Shown: positions 44,425-57,193, numbered from the stretch's first letter. The stretch: 64,000 nt of DNA from Metellina segmentata (GCA_947359465.1 OX375873.1:70569477-70633476), one strand, 5' to 3'. Notes: generated by a model not told the origin, from the sequence alone. Program-made: numbers and translations.

Positions 44425-46535
44425 TGGTATAAAACATGAAATAATGATTCGAAAAATGCAGTTAGGTGAAAATCTCCAAAATGCATATTGGTGAGTTTGG
44501 CGTGATGAAACTGAAAATCTGAGTATGGAGAAGCAAAACTCTCGAATTTTGATATCTGGAGTCATAAAATTTTGCATAGCTTTTCCTGTCTGGAATTTCT
44601 AGGGCAAGGAAATTAGTTTCAGCTAATTACGGCGTTCCCGTAGAACAATAGAAGTAAAATTGAATATGGAATATTAAGCAAGCAGGCGCCAAGTTCCACA
44701 AACCATAAAACACGTCAATGTAGAGAAAACAGTAGGAGAAAACCGACTAGGCAGCAAGTACGTGAAGCGGAGCAAAACTCTAAAAGCTGTTCAACAACAC
44801 AATGAAACTGCTGAGGAAATATGCGTGACTTGGTATGTCTGAAGGTGCAATAACACTCGAGCGGAGCCGGTTAGTGAAGCTAGTGTTTAATAACTCATAC
44901 ATTCTAGTCATTTAATGTCCATATTAGGAAAGCATAATTAACACAGTATCAATTTTCTTTTAAAGTGCAGTCAATACTTCATGTTTGAATTCAAATTTCC
45001 TTTGACATTCTTTGAAGTTTTGACAACTACGTTTGATCTTTGGTTTAGAAAGATCAGGAGCGCTGGGTCTCCTCATATTTAAATAAAAATGTTCTATAGA
45101 TATCGAAAGAAAAGATACAATCAAAGAATACCATATTGAAAATAGCATAATTCTTTTTAGTATGATTGATGTTCAAATCCTTAAAAATTTTGAGGAACTT
45201 TTGTCAGTCTGCGTGCATCAAGAAACTAAATGGATATTCTAAAGCAAAATATAGTTTGTAACAGAAATGATTGCTTTTTTTTATATCGTAAATATAATTT
45301 ATTTGCGTGCTTTTTTGATCTTGCACAATTTACGTAATTAGTTATCCTGCATGCCAAGTGAAATTATGAAGTTTCATATACAAGACACGTAGTGATGATT
45401 TTTATAACGCTCTTCTCTAATTTAAAATAAAAATTAAGAATATTACTACTTTTTGTACATTAAATCATTTATTGTTTTGAGAACACAAAAATAAACCAAA
45501 AAAACTTGAAGCAGTTTAAAAAAATTATAGAAATATAATCGTTCTACCACTTTTAGTCTAAAATGTAAAATAATGTTTTTAAATATACGAACATATTATT
45601 GATACAAATTTGTGTTAATCTGACTCATAATTGTTTTTATAACACAGTATACTGATAAAATGTTTTAAGTTGTGCACTGTAAGTGCAGAGTAAATCTTTC
45701 ACCACCTTATTTAGAGACATGTGTTAGATGTACTGAAATATTTCGTTCATGTAAACATTTTGGATTGGAGAAGTGAATGTAAAATGTTCATAGCGAATGT
45801 AAGGAAATAAACTGTTTCTTTTGGTATGTTAATATGCATGGTTTCTTTCATGTGGTTATAGCTACAGTTCTCAGATGCAAGTGAAACTCATTTCCCAAGT
45901 CATCAAAGTAAACACACATTCAATGGTATAATTTGAATTATGCAACAATGCGTACACGCATATTTCATATATTATAAAAACCAGCAAGACGTCCATAGTC
46001 GTCTAGATAACTAGGTTTAGATAAGCACTCTGAATATCGTAAAACGGGGCGAAATAGAAAAATCTCCTCAGGGAAAACGTTTCTCAAGGCAATAAATACC
46101 TTGACTCAGAGTTTCTCAAATTATATCTAATCTCCCTAGGAAGCGAAGAAGAATCACAAGGAGTACGAGGTACTAAATATTTTAAGCATTAAAGCTTTCG
46201 AAGAATTTTACACTTTAAAGGAAAATACTGCCTCTGTAAAAAGATATGTAAACCCAAATTAGTTAAAATGTGTTCATAGAATTATCATTTGATAAACTGA
46301 ACATTACAACTTGCTATACAAATATACTCCGGAACAATATAAAGATTTTACATTAATAAGAAAATTTTTAAACGTATTGTTTAAAAACTGACAAGTGAGG
46401 ACAGTTTAAAAGGTACATAATTCACGTAAAGATTTACGTAAAATTATCGTAATAAATGTGTACTCTGACACAAATCCGAGTGTAGATTATTCTTATAGTC
46501 CTAGCCTTATGAAACTTTCAGTCACAGTAGTAGCA
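44425..46535. other. Intergenic DNA
   Basis: AT-rich, no supported gene or repeat family. Confidence 0.5.
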
Positions 46536-46540
46536 ACAAG

Positions 46541-46663
46541 TTGAACAGGAATTATTTTCTGTTTTCTGTAAAGGATGTTTTGTGTACGTATTATCCGAGA
46601 TTCTGGTTATCCGTATTTTGACTTCGGTCCACAATACCTCGGATAATTAAGGTTCAACTGTAG
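46541..46663. mobile_element. Possible minimal pogo/Tigger-like MITE
   Basis: The right end, reverse complemented, starts agttgaaccttaattatccg and the interior has acgtattatccgagattctg, the tat-ccgag words typical of pogo/Tigger termini. A weak left counterpart (agttgaacaggaattatttt) begins near 46541. Boundaries and identity are uncertain. Confidence 0.35.
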
Positions 46664-46669
46664 CTAGAT

Positions 46670-47465
46670 GTAGCTCAGCAAACGTTCTTATTTTAACAGT
46701 CAGTTTGAAACACTTTCGTAAAATGTTTGAAATATCTCTACTGATTTAATTAATAGAATTTTAATTCATTACCATCAAGTTATTTTTGTAAACAACAAGT
46801 GCAACATGAAGAATAGTTTTCTTGCTTTTTACCGTTACTATAGAAAACATGATATATGAATATTTCATATTTATAAGAGATAAAAAATTAAATCTATTTT
46901 TGATAAGCATTTGAGTTCGTACTAAAAACTAACATTTTTTAAAAGTCAGTCATGACACAATAATCTTAGTATCAAATATCAATTTTCATTGTTAGCATAG
47001 TTTCTTGTTTGGAGCATCAGATGTATTTGTACTATAAAGTATGGCTGTAAAACACGAAACTTATATAAAAAAAGGTTTTGTTGTTAAAGGCGTCTTAACC
47101 GACGCATTATTTATGTTTCAGTTCAATTATCCTGAATCAAACTTATATAACTATGAGTGTACTTGCATAGCTCGAGTAGAAGCCTCACATTTCAGAGCAT
47201 GGAAATACTCATCTGAAAGTAAAATAAATCATAAAACAAACAGGACGTGAAAATATTTCGAAAAGTTGGAAAGATTTAGGAGTCAAATGTAGTTCTCTTT
47301 TCTAGTACCCTAAGAAATTTAGTTGCTCCTTTGAGACGAAGTTGTACGACTAGAACTTTGCTCAGAGATCAGAATGGTCCTGTTTGTTTCTCAAGAGAGC
47401 ACTAGCTTTAAGAAAGTCTTTGGTAGCAATATATTTTTTTATAAGATGTGAGTATTACTTGTTGC
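46670..47465. other. Intergenic DNA
   Basis: AT-rich, with a 69-codon open frame at 47041-47250 lacking any recognisable feature. Confidence 0.5.
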
Positions 47466-47468
47466 TTG

Positions 47469-47656
<188 letters not shown>

Positions 47657-47909
47657 GGAGTTAAAATAATAATCAATGGCCCTAAAGGTTTCCCTAATCC
47701 CAAGGATACCATATTTTAGTGAAAATACTATATTTGAAGTCAGTCATTCATGAAGATAAGAGATGTTGAATGCAATAACTCTCGAAAGAAATATAAAAAC
47801 CATGGATCTTAATCATTTTTAGTCCCTAAAAGGTTATTTTCCTGGAGAAATTTGTGTTTTCTGAACTAAAATTTGTGTTTTCTGAACTAAAATTTGTGTT
47901 TCAACTGGA

Positions 47910-48235
47910 CTATGATTTGTAGTCCAATCGAAAGAGCAATGGAATAGCAACCGGAGGGTTGCGAATTCAAAACCCAGTCCATCCAAAGACCGTCATGTTC
48001 ACGGGGGCTGCTTTGCATTGTATTTGTCATGGCCTTAAATGTGTTCACAGTGGTGTAGTGTGGAAGTTTGAAGGACGAAGTTACAGTTCGTGTTGTTCTT
48101 GTCATCTGACGGTGGTTCAAAAGTAAGAGGCGCTGTACTTGTTTATTTCCCTTCGGGATTGTTCCTGGACCGACCGTCGCCAATATCCCGTTGTGTTGCT
48201 ACAGAGCGTCGTTAACTAACTACTTAACTACAACT
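47910..48235 (+). repeat. SINE family A, near full length, plus orientation
   Basis: The head-side starts tgatttgtagtccaatcgaa with B-box-like gagggttgcgaattcaaaac, then agaccgtcatgttcacgggg, tcatctgacggtggttcaaa, cccttcgggattgttcctgg and cccgttgtgttgctacagag to the gttaacta tail. Confidence 0.8.
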
Positions 48236-48239
48236 GTGA

Positions 48240-49015
48240 TATAGATAGTTTCTTTTTATTGCATGCTATTAAAAACAAAGTGTATTCTAAATGCTTTATA
48301 TAATTGTCTACATCATTTTTAAGACGTATGAAATGGTATATGCCTAACAACAGATTCAAAACTCATGATGAGATTAAAATTACTCTTCCTACTCTATGTT
48401 ATTGATACTTTTTATATGAAATATTGTTAAACTCTTTAATAAATAAGGGTTTTGTCCTATAATTTTATTTGAATTTATTTGGGAATTAAATTGAAATTGT
48501 TCCGAAGGCTCTCATCCATAAAACATTTTTTGGGGACTTGGATGTGAATGGATTTTAAAGTACTCTAGTAAGTTAATTGCTAAAGTCTTAAACATTGCGA
48601 ATAAATCATTCCAATATTTGTAATGAGGATGTAATTCATAGGATAATTACTAAACTAAGTAAAATTTTAAAACATATGCCATACAACAAAATATTAAAGA
48701 ATAAAAGAAGAAATATTGTCAAACCTTAGTTATCAGTAAAGCCAATGTGCCTAAGACTCTTTTATTTTAAGGAGATGAAACCACGACAAAGCAAAGTTCA
48801 TGGTTCATTTTTCCAAGGCAAGTCACTATAATGCGCTGATTTGGGAAGGACGTATTACACTATCAAAGGAAATCCAATCATACATAAATGACGTCATATA
48901 GTGTATCTCAGGAGCCTAGCTTTCATTAGCGTCTTTTAAAATTGACATTTAAAATTAACGCACTTCCGAATTCAGAAAGAGAGATAGATATATATAGAGA
49001 AAAATAGAGGGGAAT
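48240..49015. other. Intergenic DNA
   Basis: AT-rich. No supported feature. Confidence 0.5.
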
Positions 49016-49017
49016 AA

Positions 49018-49135
49018 ATTAACTTTACACTGAAGCGACATAACGGGCTATTGGCAAATGTTCGGTATCCAACCCGAAGGGAAAGACCTGAGCAAAGATC
49101 CAATTCCTCAGCTAACACCCCACTCTCCAAACCGG
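49018..49135 (-). repeat. SINE family A, internally shortened tail part
   Basis: Contains tttacactgaagcgacataa, cgggctattggcaaatgttc, cccgaagggaaaga and cctcagctaacaccccactc. The tttgaaccacggtcagat block is deleted. Confidence 0.7.
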
Positions 49136-49139
49136 CCCG

Positions 49140-50165
49140 AAAGAATAAGAGATTGTACGGATTATAATTTGTATTATTTTCCTTTAAGGGAAAAATAACT
49201 GTTTCTTAGGTGCCTCGTGTCATCAAAACATTAGCACGATCTTCAAGATAGAAAATAAAATCCCGAAAAAGGGAATGTCTCACCAATATACCGGACTAGT
49301 CGCGGACAGAGGCAATTGTGGCTTTGTCTTACAACAGGAAATGAACGCCTTCTCATTTACTTTGCATAACCTTTACGCTGCGGTGCTTAGATTCTTTCAA
49401 TCGTCTCACAGAACGGCTCTTTCACCTGCATGACCGACTGCCCCTTACCTAATTGAGCTATAGAGCGTTGAGTTGCATTTGCGACTCCTTTCATAGTATT
49501 GTGTGGCGTATCGTTCGGCGTGAGATAGATATCACCGGAACGAGCTTATGTCTTTCCCCCTTAGAGTTCACATCTCACGGTTGACAGGTTAGGGTACCGA
49601 ACAAAAAGAGAAACCCTCTACATGGTCTGTCGCTGATAGCTAGTAAATGGTGATCGATGCCAACGGACACGTAAAAAGGGGACAACATTCACTGTACACA
49701 GATCTATACCATTCCGCTGGTGTAAACGAAATTTTAGTGGTAACAATTGTCTATATGCCGTAGCGTAAAGGTTTAGAACATCCATACGAGCCTTGGTATT
49801 TACTCTGTAATTCTGCTAAGTCGAAATCACCTGTTTCGTGTTGAACTTTTCACGAACTTTCCATGTGTCTAGAATTTGAGAAAGAACAATATTTCCTTTG
49901 CTTCTTGATGTGGGTTATACTAATATGTTTTACCATCACTGTTCTTTGTTTTTATTAGCGTGTTATGATTAATATATCTGCTGCGTTATTATCGTGCCCG
50001 AGTCATTGCAATACAAAATTCTTGGGTTAGCAATCGTTATTAGGCACTGAATGAAGTGAAATGGAAGTTATACATAATTATACGCAGATAAATACTGTTT
50101 AGGAATATCCATAGCGAAAGTTTTAATTTCATAGGAATTTCGGTTCTTTAGATTTATTCATAAGT
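49140..50165. other. Intergenic DNA with an inverted-repeat-bounded patch
   Basis: Inside, taacctttacgctgcgg (49378-49394) and its near complement ccgtagcgtaaaggttta (49758-49775) bound a less AT-rich segment of about 400 bp. A tRNA-like A-box (tagctcaattaggtaag) reads on the minus strand near 49445-49465. Both hint at an unnamed mobile element, without proof. Confidence 0.35.
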
Positions 50166-50171
50166 TTTTAC

Positions 50172-50460
50172 TCAACCACGGTAGCCCAATTGAAAGAATC
50201 GTGGATTAGCAATCGAAAGGTTGCGATTTCAAAACTCGATCAACGCCGAGTACATGGGAGATAGAGCGCCTTAAAAATCCATTTTGGCCTCAAATGTCCT
50301 CACTTCGTCGTGGTGTTGAAATTTGGGTAGTAGGGCTCCAGGTAAGATGTTGACCTTGGTTTAAAATTTCAAGGTGTAGTCAGATTTGGAACTGATCCCG
50401 GACTCGGTCGTCAATATACCGTTGTTTGCTTCAGTGTGAAGGGAATTATACTATATACCG
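50172..50460 (+). repeat. SINE family A, full length, plus orientation
   Basis: Head on the plus strand: accacggtagcccaattgaa (A-box side) and aaggttgcgatttcaaaact (B-box side), followed by the body complement and ending caatataccgttgtttgctt then cagtgtgaaggg. Confidence 0.8.
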
Positions 50461-50689
50461 TATCGCAATGGTGACCAAGATTGCTAAGTAATCTTCAGTG
50501 GCTCCCGAACTCCTAATTCTCTCTAGCATCAACATGTGTTGACAGGGTGGTAACAGAACCGAGAAAACCGGGAAATCAGGGAATTCTCAGGGAACTTTTT
50601 AATTCTGGAAATATCAGGGAATTCTCAGGAAAAATTTCAAAATTTCACAAAAATCAGGGAATTTTTAAAATTTTTATGAAAACGGTAAC

Positions 50690-51740
50690 TATTGTCGTTT
50701 GTGGTGCTAGTTTGTTGTTATAGATGTGCGATTACAAGTACTTTTGAGAATCGAATAAATCGTTTTCGCCGAAATTGTAAATCGAATAAAGAACACTGGC
50801 GTCGTAATTTTCGAACACAGCGAAAACCGCCGCCGTGGTTTCGCTGTGTTCGAACTGTGTTCTATTGGTTTGCGAATGGAATGGAAATTCGTAGCCTATT
50901 GGAATTAATTCCCTGCGAATTTTCATATTTGTGAATCCATGAATATTGTGAACTTTGATTTGCTTCGCAAATTGGATAACAGCCTAACGGAGTTGCCGTG
51001 GTGTTTGTTGGTTTGCTTCGCAAACTAAATGGGATTTCGACGTGACGTCACCATTTCTTATAAAAGTATAAATATTTAGTTGAAAAATGATTTGTTAAAG
51101 GAAAATCAAACGTATAAGGTATCTATATATCTGGTGTCAAATTTCAAATCCGTTGAAATTTTCAATATGTCTTTAACGATCCCGGTTTTCCAAAAAGGAA
51201 CTAAACAATGCCACCAAAAAGTATTTTTGTTCTTTCGTTTTTTCTTTCCTCTAGCTAAAAATCTCTAAACGTCACAATCTCTTTCGAAAATTTTTAAGAT
51301 ATTCAGTTAAATTTTTTTATTTATTACAAAAAAAAAAAAAAAAAAAAAAAAAAAACATATTTTTAGGTATTGATCTAGCGTGAAATTTTCCGCAGATTTC
51401 AAATCCATTGAAATTTTTACTCTGTCTTTAACGGTCTAATAGATAGAAAAAAGAACTAAATAACTCCAGTTAAAAGTTTATTTGTTTTTTATCGTCTGCT
51501 AGAAAATCATTCCTCCATGCAAAATGATAAGGGAAACGAAAAAAATAAATTTAGAATCTGTGATCTTCTATGCTGTTGCATTCAATAATAATTACATTTC
51601 ATCAAATTCATTTTAAAATGTTCTAGATTGAATTTTAAAATTCGCCGCGTCCCAAAAATTGCAAAACGTTCGGACTGTCAGTACTTTGCGTGCAGGAACA
51701 AACAGACTGACAAACACTTCCGTTTATAATATTAAATATT
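50690..51740. repeat. Dispersed repeat R1, copy 2
   Basis: Homologous in order and orientation to 22143-23190. Near its start a perfect 14-bp stem, cgaacacagcgaaa with tttcgctgtgttcg (50812-50852), encloses a 13-nt GC-rich loop. tttgcttcgcaaa words recur near 50960 and 51015. An A-run of about 27 bp lies at 51328-51355. The end has acagactgacaaacacttcc. Confidence 0.7.
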
Positions 51741-52183
51741 CAAAATGAAAATTTAACTTTTTGATTACGACTATCGGAACGGACGTATCAATTACGGAGT
51801 ACCTTGCAGAGAACTGCGAACCTTCACATCAGAATTAATGAAGAGTTTATTGATTGTGAACTTAAAAATAAGGGAAAGTTAAAGGTAGTGACAATACACT
51901 ATGAATAAGGTGAATAATTTAGATAGACGATAGACTTTAATAATTGATACAATTAGGAGTCCAATTCACCTTCCAAAGGGGGAGGAGATAACGAGGAGGG
52001 GCGAGCAATCAGTACCGAAAAGAGCGGCAAAATGCATGAGCTGTGGTGGTGATTTAGGAGTTTGGTGATGATTTAGGAGTTTGGTGATAAGGATGGGAGG
52101 AGTGGAAAAAAAATGTCAGTGTGGTGGGTCCAGGAGACTCACCTATTACGACTATCGATATAACAAGCGCGATTCTATCTTTT

Positions 52184-52633
52184 GGCGCGATTCTTATAAC
52201 TTTTAATGCACAACTTCTGTGACTGCCGTAGTCTAAATTATTTCTTGGCGCGATTCTTATAACTTTTAATGCACAACTTCTGTGACTGCCGTAGTCTAAA
52301 TTATTTCTTGGCGCGATTCTTATAACTTTTAATGCACAACTTCTGTGACTGCCGTAGTCTAAATTATTTCTTGGCGCGATTCTTATAACTTTTAATGCAC
52401 AACTTCTGTGACTGCCGTAGTCTAAATTATTTCTTGGCGCGATTCTTATAACTTTTAATGCACAACTTCTGTGACTGCCGTAGTCTAAATTATTTCTTGG
52501 CGCGATTCTTATAACTTTTAATGCACAACTTCTGTGACTGCCGTAGTCTAAATTATTTCTTGGCGCGATTCTTATAACTTTTAATGCACAACTTCTGTGA
52601 CTGCCGTTGTCTAAATTCTTCCTTGGCGCGATC
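52184..52633. repeat. Tandem array, 63-bp unit, seven copies
   Basis: Unit starts ggcgcgattcttataacttt and continues taatgcacaacttctgtgac and tgccgtagtctaaattattt. Copies are virtually identical except the last. The period is 21 codons, so a minus-strand frame (52054-52635, 193 codons) runs through it as repeats of IAPRNNLDYGSHRSCALKVI plus R; I treat that as a by-product of the period. The near identity suggests recent expansion. Confidence 0.95.
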
Positions 52634-52665
52634 ATGGTACAACTGCTGTTCCGACCGTAGTCTAA

Positions 52666-53070
52666 GACATGGTGCCCACATCCGATTTTTCAACGTGCAG
52701 CACCGAAGCCCAACTATGCACACATAACCGTGAAATAACGCATGTACTCATTTCGTGCCATTTGCGATAAATATTCTATCGAAGAAAACGTGTTTATTTC
52801 GCTAACTTGGAGTCAAAAAAGTATATTTTGAAACAAAATAGACGTTACTGGATCAACCATTTAGTAATTACTTCAGACCGGAGAAGCATGTGCGGCGAGC
52901 TGCTGCGCGGTGGGGAACTGCGGTACAAATTGCACGCACGGTGGACGTACGTCACCGCAGCGGCGCCGGAGGCATGTGTAAACTAATCTGTTGGATCTAA
53001 TGTATCTCAGACTGCTCTTGCTTTGCGGCAGCGTCGCCGTACGTTGAAAAAACGGATGTGTGCACCGAGC
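52666..53070. mobile_element. PIF/Harbinger-like MITE, copy 1
   Basis: The left end reads gacatggtgcccacatccga then tttttcaacgtgc; the right, reverse complemented, gctcggtgcacacatccgtt then ttttcaacgtac. Flanked by TAA on both sides (52663-52665 and 53071-53073), the TWA target of PIF/Harbinger elements. The interior shares taaatattctatcgaagaaa, tattttgaaacaaaatagac and GC-rich gcggc blocks with the copy at 62136. No coding capacity is evident. Confidence 0.85.
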
Positions 53071-53079
53071 TAAATGGTT

Positions 53080-53210
53080 TAACTTTTCGCTTGCCGATGT
53101 TACCATGGACACCATAATAATCGTAATGCAGATGGGTTGCCTTAACCTGACCTAACTCGCTACTAGAAGTGCGCCAAAAAAAGCGCCAAGATCGTTGCCA
53201 CCGCTTTGAA
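53080..53210. repeat. Repeat shared in inverted orientation with 55895-56012
   Basis: aacttttcgcttgccgatgt, cagatgggttgccttaacct and gcgccaagatcgttgccacc correspond to the complement of the second copy. The element is otherwise unknown. Confidence 0.65.
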
Positions 53211-53618
53211 CGTAGACTGAAGCTGTACTAATTTTTTTATGTTTTTTTGTATTTTATTTTGATGTATATTTGGCCAATGTAGGGACAGGTATAAAAAGTT
53301 CATGATCAAAATATTTTTTCCCCTCAGTTTTATCAATTGCTATTGTTAGAGTTCCATTAAGGGTTCCAACTCTTACAATAACAATTAAAATACCTAATGA
53401 GAAAAGATATAAAATATTTGTGGAGAATTAACCTTTTACCCCATCTGACCCTAAATACATAAAATACTGTTGTGTGGGTACTGTATATCGATACCAATTA
53501 CGGATCCCGACATTTCTTAAGTGATTTTTAAAATCAGGGAAATTTTTGTCACACTATCATGGAAATCAGGGAAATATCAGGGAACTTTTTTTCGAGGATT
53601 TTGTTACCACCCTGGTTG

Positions 53619-53760
53619 AACTCATCATCTGACAGTGATTCAAAAATACGAGGTGTTGTCTTCGTATCTTTCCTATCCGGTATTGATCCCAGACCTTCGA
53701 CAATACTCGCCGTGTTGCTTGCAAGTGCGATCAAAATTGAAATTTCTGTCACAAGTGTTA
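53619..53760 (+). repeat. SINE family A, tail half, plus orientation
   Basis: Begins at the right border of the 3.1-kb element with aactcatcatctgacagtga and runs through gtattgatcccagaccttcg to cgccgtgttgcttgcaagtg. The missing head half suggests that the element inserted into, or recombined with, this SINE. Confidence 0.65.
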
Positions 53761-53959
53761 ACGGATTAATGTAGAAAAATTTCATTATAATGTGAGGAAT
53801 TTAAAGTATTTTTTTTTTATATCCTTCTAATCTTCGTCCGCTTGATTATGCAGCAAATTTAATCCTAATCTATCTTGGATGCATTGTATCAATACTATAT
53901 TACTCTAAATTTGTAAAATGTTTTCAATGCAAATATCAACGAACAAGATTCATTAGGGC

Positions 53960-54275
53960 AGAAAGAACAGAGGTACAAAAATACAAATACGTATACCTGT
54001 ATTTACAAATTTGTAAAGTAACAAATAAAGAAGTTCAAGTACAATATAAGAAATTGTATTGTAGCTAATACAAATGGTCTCTAGCCTCCCACTAGTGGGA
54101 GATAAGAGCACTACTAAATTATTCAGGACATATGGCCAGATGAGAAACATCCATGACATCAGTTCCTCCGCAGAGGGGGCACGGTGAGGTAAGAAAAAAC
54201 ACCTTTGTGATGCAAGTGAGTCACAAGACATTAGTTCCCAGCCCCCAGATCATAAGTGTCAGCAGCCTCCTATCT
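53960..54275 (-). pseudogene. Non-LTR retrotransposon ORF2 C-terminal relic
   Basis: On the minus strand, frame one gives CLVTHLHHKGVFSYLT near 54240-54190 and, after a frameshift, CPLCGGTDVMDVSHLAICPE near 54185-54125. The order HLHxIGV, then CPLCxxxxVMDxxHLxxCP, is the zinc-binding tail after RNase H in Jockey/I-type ORF2 proteins. What follows to 53960 is probably 3' UTR. It differs from the tail array at 34.7 kb, so it comes from another family. Confidence 0.65.
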
Positions 54276-54279
54276 CAGA

Positions 54280-55525
54280 CGATATTCTGATAGGTATAAA
54301 AATAAAATAGCTTTTGCAAGCTTTGAAACACATTTTGCATTTATATTAAATCATGTATTACGGAACGGAGATTTAAAATTTGTCGTCGTTTTACAGTACT
54401 ATTATAGACAAGCAATCTTCCACAGGTGTATGGTGGCGCAATAGTATGCCTTAAGGACTTTAGAACGATTTAAATTGTGTAAGATTTATTTTATTCCAAA
54501 TTTTTAGTTCTGGACTTTTGATAAGTATGTTCAAAAATAATTTACTATAGCATTCATATAAATAATTTTTAATCGCAATTTTTGATACAAAGTATCCTAA
54601 ATAAATTATATCAAAAAGATAAAACAAACTCCACTTAGTAACCAAAAGTGGTATGTAGTCATTCTTATTATTTTTCGTGAGTCAATCAAAATTATACCTA
54701 TTTTTGTCCAATTTATAAAAACATACTTTTGTATGCAATAGTAATTTGATAATTAGTTTATGTGCGCTATGAAATAAAAAACAGTTTTAAATATCTGCCA
54801 AAGGCTCGAAGTTTTTACAATCGCCATATAGAGGTTTTCCTCTCACTTTTATGAACTTCAATAGAAATAGAGCAATGTATTTTAAAGCCGCAACTTCAAA
54901 GACAAAATGAAAGTATACTTTTTAATATTCGAATTTTTCTACCTTAATAACGAAGTGTCTATATATCTCAGAAATTCTATCGTTATTTAGGAATATCACA
55001 TTATTTGTTTATAAACTTATAATAATAGTTGATACATTAATAAACGAAATTTCATCTAGCGTTTTATAAATGTGCTACCATTATTTTAATGTCTTTTTTA
55101 CAGAACTTTTTAGAACAAAAAGGGCGAGAATTCTCGTTTGATACATTGTTCTACTAGAATAGTTGCTCTTTAAAAGGTCTAGAGCATGGGGTATCCAACC
55201 ACCATCCTTGACAACTACTAATGCGACCCCTCAAAATTGTAAATTTTTATATCATGATATTTTAAACAATATTTTCTAGGAGACCTACCTTCCTACAGAA
55301 AAATCAATCATGGCATTGCTTTTGGTAGTACTCACGTAACAACTATTTTGTTTTAAATATGTTTACGTTTGTAAACAACTATTTCCAAGAATGAAGCACA
55401 TCAAGAGTAAAATTAGATCAAAATGAATTTCTGATGAGCACTTAGTACTCAAAATTTCGCACTTAGTTTCACAAAAACCAGGTCAGATATCGCATTAGCA
55501 TTGTTGAGAGTCGTCCTATTGTTTT
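54280..55525. other. Intergenic DNA
   Basis: AT-rich, no supported feature. Confidence 0.5.
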
Positions 55526-55527
55526 AA

Positions 55528-55780
55528 CCTCACAATAAACTTGAACAATGCACCAGGCTATTGGCGATGGTATGAGAACAATCGAAGGACAACACCTCAT
55601 AATTTTGAACCACAGTCAGATGACGGGAACCATCACCTGAGCTGGAACCCCACTCTTCAAACTTCCACACCAAACCAACATGAGGCCACGACAGATTTAA
55701 CGAGTACTACTAGCCCCCATGTACTCGACGGTTTTTGGCTATCGACCGTCCTGTTGCTAATCCGTTGCTCTTCCAACTTT
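55528..55780 (-). repeat. SINE family A, near full length
   Basis: From ataaacttgaacaatgcacc through gaaggacaacacctcataat, gaaccacagtcagatgacgg and cacgacagatttaacgagta to the complement of the head (ttgctaatccgttgctcttc). A short part of the tail side is deleted. Confidence 0.75.
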
Positions 55781-55894
55781 TCCTAGAATAAGGGTAAAGA
55801 AGTTGAGAATTAAAACACATAAAAGGCATGAATACTGCTTTAAAAGCGTTATCGAAATAAGTATATTTTTAGGTAAAGCTATGCTCTATGTTTA

Positions 55895-56012
55895 TCGCGG
55901 TGGCAACGACCTTGGCGCACTTTTATCAGCGAGTTTTGGCTAGGTTAAGGCAACCCATCTACATTTACGTTATTTCGGTTTTTAAGGCAACTTCGGCAAG
56001 CGGAAAGTTTTA
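55895..56012. repeat. Inverted partner of the repeat at 53080-53210
   Basis: cggtggcaacgaccttggcg, ggttaaggcaacccatctac and cggcaagcggaaagtttta match the complement of the first copy. Related sequence near 56400 (catagactgcagctgtactt) suggests that the unit once extended further. Confidence 0.65.
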
Positions 56013-56054
56013 ATTTTCATTTTGAATATTCTAGAAAGTTCTTTTTCCGTTAAA

Positions 56055-56235
56055 CTGGCCTTTGATTTCATTGGTTGTTTTGACAATTTTCTTTGATTCC
56101 ACTGTGTATTTCAATTATTGTCATTTCTTTGATTCCATTGGATATTTTAACTACTGTCATTGCTTTGATTTCATTGGTTATTTTAAACTATGCTTTGATT
56201 TCATTTGTTCTTTTCAATTTTTTTTCTTTGATTAT
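56055..56235. repeat. Short imperfect tandem repeat
   Basis: Repeats of ctttgatttcattggttatt and variants, about five times, in a T-rich context. The resulting hydrophobic open frame (56093-56575) is not treated as a gene. Confidence 0.6.
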
Positions 56236-57193
56236 TGATTTTTTTAATGGATTTTCCCCAGTCGAGGAATTTTCTTTTATATTTTCATTTAAGTCAAGGT
56301 ACAGTAATGTCGTCCCCAGGTTGTATATATATATATATATATATATACTATTTATATATACACACATATATTTATACTATTTTATTTATATGATTTGCCG
56401 TTGCTACCATGATAAACATAGACTGCAGCTGTACTTATATTTATTTAAAGATTATTTAATAGCATATAAATGCCGCAATAATATTCTAATTCGTGCAAGT
56501 ATTTTTGTTTCTCAACATACTAATTTTTGGCCAAGAGTCACCTGTAAACTGAAACATTTACTTTTAGTTGATTGATGCATCCGTGAAAAAAAGTATGTCT
56601 CCTCCACAATGGACAATTAGCATTTCCATGGACTCAATATTAAAGGGTCTCTTTTCTATGGATATAACAGTTGCAGAACATTTCACTCCCATCAATCTCT
56701 TGTTTGACACTTTCGTGAGAAATGTGGGCGTTGTTTGTTTGGATTTTATGGCGTTTTGTTTATTTTACCGTCCAGTACCGCTTGCTGTGTGAACAGCAAC
56801 TGCACAAAATCGAAATAAATTCACTCTATTGAAAAATAACCTAGCAATTTTTATTTTTTTGCTTTTGTTCGGATTACTTGGACAAAGGTTTAAAAATCGG
56901 TCTATGAAAAAAATGAATTCGTGTTTCAATTTTTGATTTGTTAATAATGAATATGTATAGTGTGTTCTATTTACTCATTTTTACTCAATTAATAACAATA
57001 TGCCTCTTGTTGCTCGGCAAATATGGGCTCTTTCGACAATGTTGTTTGTTCAATTTCTTTGATCGGCATTTAGACATCATTGTATATACATATAGAACAG
57101 CCGTTATCGGGAATCGGATAATCCAATTCTTACTTGTTTGTAGAATAACTGGAAAAACTTTGAAAAATGATTTTTTATTGATACAAATCTTAG

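Larger units (their letters stand above)
50543..53614. mobile_element. 3.1-kb TIR element with nested repeats
   Basis: Both ends start cagggtggtaaca (left cagggtggtaacagaaccga; right, reverse complemented, cagggtggtaacaaaatcct). The direct repeat gttga abuts both ends (50538-50542 and 53615-53619). Subterminal regions carry many copies of atcagggaa (left to about 50665, right from about 53530), the style of a widespread hAT-type MITE group. The interior is a mosaic: repeat R1, a 63-bp tandem array and a Harbinger-like MITE with its own target duplication. No transposase found. The target-site length (5 bp seen, 8 expected for hAT) leaves the superfamily open. Confidence 0.75.

Noticed and set aside
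52054..52635. A 193-codon minus-strand frame of 21-residue repeats
   Set aside because: The frame follows automatically from a 63-bp tandem repeat without a stop in the unit. It lies in a transposon interior and has no flanking coding sequence.
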